Shown in pieces: positions 59,711-64,000 of a DNA stretch of 64,000 nucleotides. A model generated the notes under the pieces. The model worked only from the letters and a program-made list of their open reading frames with translations, was not told the origin of the DNA and did not search any database. Within the stretch, counting starts at the first letter, position 1, and every line of letters starts with the position of its first letter. The DNA is from Chrysoperla carnea (Eukaryota > Arthropoda > Insecta > Neuroptera > Chrysopidae): the NCBI RefSeq assembly GCF_905475395.1, contig NC_058342.1:31330140-31394139 (forward strand). The letters are read 5' to 3'. The translations under genes and the position numbers were made by a program.

Positions 59711-61560
59711 CTAGATAAAAATTAAATAAAATCATTTTAAAAAACAAGTTTTTAGGAAAAGGGCCACCATAAGATGAAAGGGGAAAAAATAGCGAACTCG
59801 ATAAATCCGGACTACAGTGTCTATGAAACCCCAAAATTTAACTCTAGATCCAGTTTTCAGATTTTATGGTTAAATAAGTCTAATTTTAAAATAAATTTGG
59901 CGCCCTTGACGTCCTCTCTTTAATTTGGAAGCCGCTGTCTTAAATGAAAAATTAAAAAGAAAATAATTTAGAAAAAAATCAAACCGTTAGAAATACGCAG
60001 TACAATAAAAATCACAAATATAAAAAACATTTTTTAAACCAGTAAAAAAAAGCAACGAACTGATTTATTTATTTAAAAATTGATTCTTTATATAAACTAA
60101 AGATTCATATTGTTATGCAAATTTATCATCTTTTATATGAATATGAAATAAAAATTATACGGTCCTTGAGTCTCACAGATGGAGTTAATTAAACTTTTAA
60201 CGTACAACACAAAAATAACAATCAATAAAAACAATAGAGTTATTTATTTTGTAAAAATTAATTATGAAAAAAACATACATTTATTTCAAATGTATATTGT
60301 TTTTTTTTTTTTTAAACGAGAGGTGTCGTGGGACACCCGGTAGGTATTATGTTCATATCATCTTATCTTCGTATATTATAAATGAAGCGGTTCCTTTTTT
60401 ACTCAGATTTCCTTTGATTTTTTTGCTGATTTGAATTCTGAAGTATTAATTTAAGAAGTCAAATAATTAAGAATTAAATATTAAAGCTACTTTAACTCTA
60501 TACTTTATGAATTAATTGTAATATTAGTTTAAAAAAGACATACTTCTGATTTAGTAGTCAACCCAATTTGTGGGTACATTACCCACAATTTAATTGATCA
60601 AGATATTTAATATGACATAACATAAAATTATCTTGTTCTTACTTTAAATTATCTCTATTACGTTTAACTTCTTCTGATAACTCACAACTCAAACATAAGT
60701 GGACAAAAAATATAAATTATAAATTAGTTTCAAAATATTCTCAAAATTCATGACAAGCTGAGTCGATTAAAAAAGTTTTAGTTTCCTAGATAACACATTT
60801 TCGGATTTTGAGGTCTGTTTATATTGTTGCACATTTTTTGATTTTACTTCCTAACCAGCAAACAAATTATAGCTTGCGATAAGGAACATAGTTCTTAGAA
60901 CAAAAATTCCTGATAAAGAAAAGAAAATTGATAGATAACTTCGAGTTATCCGCCTAGAGTGCATAATACTGACCCACATTGGTAATATTAATCGATGCGG
61001 TTTTGCGATTATGTCCTTAAATATTTAGATACAGCAAAATAACAACGTAAAATTTACAATCAATAATACAGTATAATTATTTATTTATATTGTAAAATTA
61101 ATTATGGAAAACATTCATTTGTTTCAAATGTATCAATGTTGTTTTTTTAATGAAACACAACTTCAACCTTTAAAAAAAAAAATCGATAAAAGTATTTTTT
61201 TTGTAAAGATAGGCAACTTAGTATACATATCTATTCATAATGTTGCCTATGGCATATAATGTAATTGAATATTTCTAATGCAGATTAAGTAAAACCTGCA
61301 GTTTTTGTACTTTGTATAACATAATATGCGATATTATACGGGTATTGTAAAAATTCATACTTTTACACTGTATATATGTAGTACAGTAAAACCTCGATAA
61401 GTTCAAGAGAAACCATTAAAAGATTTAGTTATGTATTAAGGTTCACTCACCGCCAGTTTTAATTTTTTAGTGGCATATTTTAGGTGTAAAATAGTTAAAA
61501 TTTTTAAGATATGTTTTAGTGGCTGAAATACTGTTCGCTTAACTTTTACGAAATCCCTGA
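59711..61560. other. Intergenic DNA, upstream of the protease homolog
   Basis: No gene recognised. It should contain the missing signal-peptide exon unless that lies further out. Two direct repeats are visible: about 60220-60330 and 61058-61150 share CAATCAATAA, GTAAAATTAATTATG and TTTCAAATGTAT. A solo pogo-like end (ACAGTAAAACCTCGATAAG) is at 61383. Confidence 0.5.
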
Positions 61561-61772
61561 AAAGTTTTGGTTTATTGCATGGTACATACATATAAACCAA
61601 ATACATGTTTTGTAGTCAAGTAATGAGTTATTTTTAGCTTTACAATACCACGCAACTACAAAAATATATAATATATTATGTACAAGTGATGCTTATAAAT
61701 TTGATAATATAGATACCTCTCTTCAATCATCAATACTCTAAGTATAGTCTCCTCTATTCATCAAATGATGGA
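61561..61772. repeat. Long inverted repeat, left arm
   Basis: About 210 bp, including AGTTTTGGTTTATTGCA, TTTACAATACCACGCAACTA, GATGCTTATAAATTTGATAA and CATCAAATGATGGATC, are complementary to 63132-63345. The arms are 1.36 kb apart. Confidence 0.7.
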
Positions 61773-63131
61773 TCTTCGATGAACTCATAATTAAATTAAA
61801 ATTTTGTTTTGATATCATCGACAACTTTATATTTTGATGGTATTATTATAAACTACAAGATTGTCTAAATATTTTAGATAGTTTTTTATCACACTCTCTA
61901 GATTTTTTGATATAGAAATATCCAATTGAAAAGGATAACCTATATGATTCATCATTTTTTCAGCCATCTTTGAACGATAAAAAAATTAATAAAAAGCCCG
62001 GAGACCCATGAACTTTTTGTGATTTTTGGAAACTTTGTTATTCAAAAAATGTATTTATAAAGTTTAATTGACATTCCTATTATTATTCAATCCTTGCATA
62101 TTTTATTGAGATTCTACTGTAGTTATTATCACTTAGTAACGATTAGAAATATTGTTAATAGACAAAAACAAATTGTAAGGCTGAATGAATTGAATGTAGG
62201 TGATCCACTTAGATCATTTCCACATTTCCATCTGCCTGTCTGTTTATTTGTCTGACAATACTAATTTATATTTTTTTAATCAAACTACTTTAACCTTTGA
62301 AAAATATCGATTATGTTATCGTTTTTTTAAAGGTAGGCAATTTATTGTACAAATCTATTACATGGTATTTAATATGATTTCTATTCGGCGTCGTTATCGA
62401 TTCTGAGTATTTCAAGGTAATTAAGTCCCCAAAAACATAAAAATTCGTTTTTTTATGATCAAACGAGAAATCGGTAGCAAAATTTTTCCCTACATAAAAT
62501 AGACCGAAAATTTTATAGACCCGGAGTATTGTTGTAATTACGAGTTGGTGGGGTTCAGTTTGTCGACTATAGAGGAGTTGGTTGGGTTCTGAAGTTTTTA
62601 GCTCTTGTATTCAAAAACTACTATTACAGAAATTTTATCCGATTTTATTTTTTCCGATCTGGTTTTTCCTAAAGTCTTCTTTGCTCTTTTTTCGACTTGT
62701 ATAGTTTTTGGATTCGATAACCTTAGGCAACGGACAAACAGATACAATAATCTAGCTTATATTTCGAAGATCGGACTTCTATTATTTTTGGAGAAGAAGT
62801 CTTTTTAGTGAAATAATCACCAAATTAGCTCTTAGTAGCATTTCTCCCTGGAAGATTCTTACTCCAATAGCAATACATGCCTTGAGTGTTGATTAATAAA
62901 AAATTGTTTTAAGAACAAGGAAGTGTGATATTTTAAAATTTTAGTAAGGTTTCCTTTTCAATAAAAAAAAAGTATAATTTCCATATAAACTTTAAATCAA
63001 TTATAGAAAGTAATTTTTTTTTTTGAAAATACTTCCGATGTAATATATTTATTAGAGAACATATAAGTAAATAAATGACATTGTATAGTGAAAATCGGTT
63101 ATAATGACGAATCGGTGATTAATTACTGATA
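61773..63131. other. Interior of the 61.5-63.3 kb inverted-repeat structure
   Basis: AT-rich, with short frames only (62200-62406, 62605-62808). No transposase motif recognised, so it is a decayed or non-autonomous interior if the arms belong to one element. Confidence 0.45.
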
Positions 63132-63345
63132 GAGATCATTTGATGAACAGAGACGACTATAGTTAGAGTATTATATGATTGAAGAGTGATATCTATATTA
63201 TCAAATTTATAAGCAGCACTTGCACACAATATATTATATATTTTTGTAGTTGCGTGGTATTGTAAAGCTAAAAATAACACATTATTTCACTATAAAGTAT
63301 GTATTTGGATTAAATGAATGTACCGTGCAATAAACCAAAACTTTT
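63132..63345. repeat. Long inverted repeat, right arm
   Basis: Complement of 61561-61772: GATCATTTGATGAACAGAG, TTATCAAATTTATAAGCAGC, TAGTTGCGTGGTATTGTAAA and GTGCAATAAACCAAAACTT. Confidence 0.7.
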
Positions 63346-64000
63346 TTTACAATACTGTAGGTTTACAAGTAGAATAAAATAAAATTATAATGGCGTGGAT
63401 GGGTTTCGATTTGGCTACCTTACGGTTGAAAAACGGACATTCTAGACACTACATCATCTTATTGATAAGATTAATATTTATATTTCAAAATTGTATTAAA
63501 GTAATAAATATAAGATTATTGGGTTGCTTATCCTGGTGAGTCTGGTTCGGACCTCGTTTCGAGCGAAAATTTTCGAGTTGATCGGACAGTTAGAAAGTAG
63601 ACTTCTAAGATTTTATTACATTTTTTGTTAATTAATTACAAATAAATCTAATAAAAGCGTGTTTAAATAAGGTTAACTGAATTGGAGCCTGGTGGCACCC
63701 GCATGCATCATCACAAATCAACATTATTAAATTATTTTGTCAGTAGAGGCTCATTTCGTGGCATCTTTCTCCGCAGAAAAATAAACCAATCCGAGGTTTT
63801 GGTAATCCAGCTTATTTTTTGACGACCAGGGTTTCATTTTTTATTTTTTAGGGAAAATATCAACAAATTAGCTTCTATTGACATTTCTCTCAAAGATAAA
63901 TGTCCTTATAACTGGTTTTGACTGTAAGTATTAAGGTATTATTTGACTCATTAAATTAAGAATGAAATAAGGATTACGAATTTTTCTATCAATCAAATAA
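63346..64000. other. Intergenic DNA to the window edge
   Basis: No gene recognised. ATGGGTTTCGATTTGG at about 63408 resembles a degenerate tRNA B box on the minus strand, but no A box could be aligned. Confidence 0.4.

Noticed and set aside
62605-62808. 67-codon plus-strand frame near the window end
   Set aside because: No domain, no splice partners and typical AT-rich chance composition.

Overview
The window is nuclear DNA of an insect (or closely related arthropod). It is strongly AT-rich, its genes are split by short GT-AG introns, and it carries dense MITE, SINE and foldback repeats, a (TTAGG)n-like repeat tail and CLIP-domain serine proteases. I could not fix the order. Coding models were built by joining exons whose phases match and whose protein follows a known family. 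Most other long reading frames are shadows or low-complexity sequence.

Layout. 1-2980 (+): 3' half of an ORP5/ORP8-type oxysterol-binding protein with a C-terminal membrane anchor. 3-14.5 kb: repeat-filled intergenic DNA. 14551-17326 (-): complete BBS5 in five exons. 17.4-22.2 kb: repeats. 22221-27557 (-): complete FHIP (FTS-Hook interacting protein, formerly FAM160A) in eleven exons. 27.6-30.7 kb: repeats including a long palindrome. 30710-33939 (-): a truncated, rearranged PINX1 paralog that lacks the G-patch and has gained in-frame tandem repeats. 34-42 kb: a nest of TTAA-flanked MITEs and palindromes. 42150-47722 (-): complete PINX1 in five exons. 48-49.6 kb: hAT-like and pogo-like remnants. 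49750-54069 (-): a complete CLIP-domain trypsin-like protease with an intact triad. 54.5-57.2 kb: two tRNA-derived SINEs and old tandem repeats. 57417-59710 (-): a CLIP-domain serine protease homolog with a destroyed active site, first exon not found. 59.7-64 kb: repeats, no gene recognised.

How the genes relate. ORP, BBS5, FHIP and PINX1 are unrelated housekeeping genes (lipid transfer at membrane contacts, BBSome and cilia, dynein-Hook cargo transport, ribosome biogenesis and telomerase control). The two proteases share intron phases, so they are tandem duplicates. One is catalytic and one is a pseudoprotease, the combination known from insect prophenoloxidase and Toll cascades. The two PINX1-like loci are same-strand DNA-level duplicates with mobile elements between them.

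The most interesting points are the PINX1 paralog with its nested repeat expansion, the protease/pseudoprotease pair, a BBS5 splice acceptor copied inside a tandem array, an in-frame alternative donor in BBS5 exon 2, and a SINE with a perfect 12-bp target duplication and a telomere-like tail. I saw no CRISPR array, rRNA or intact tRNA gene.
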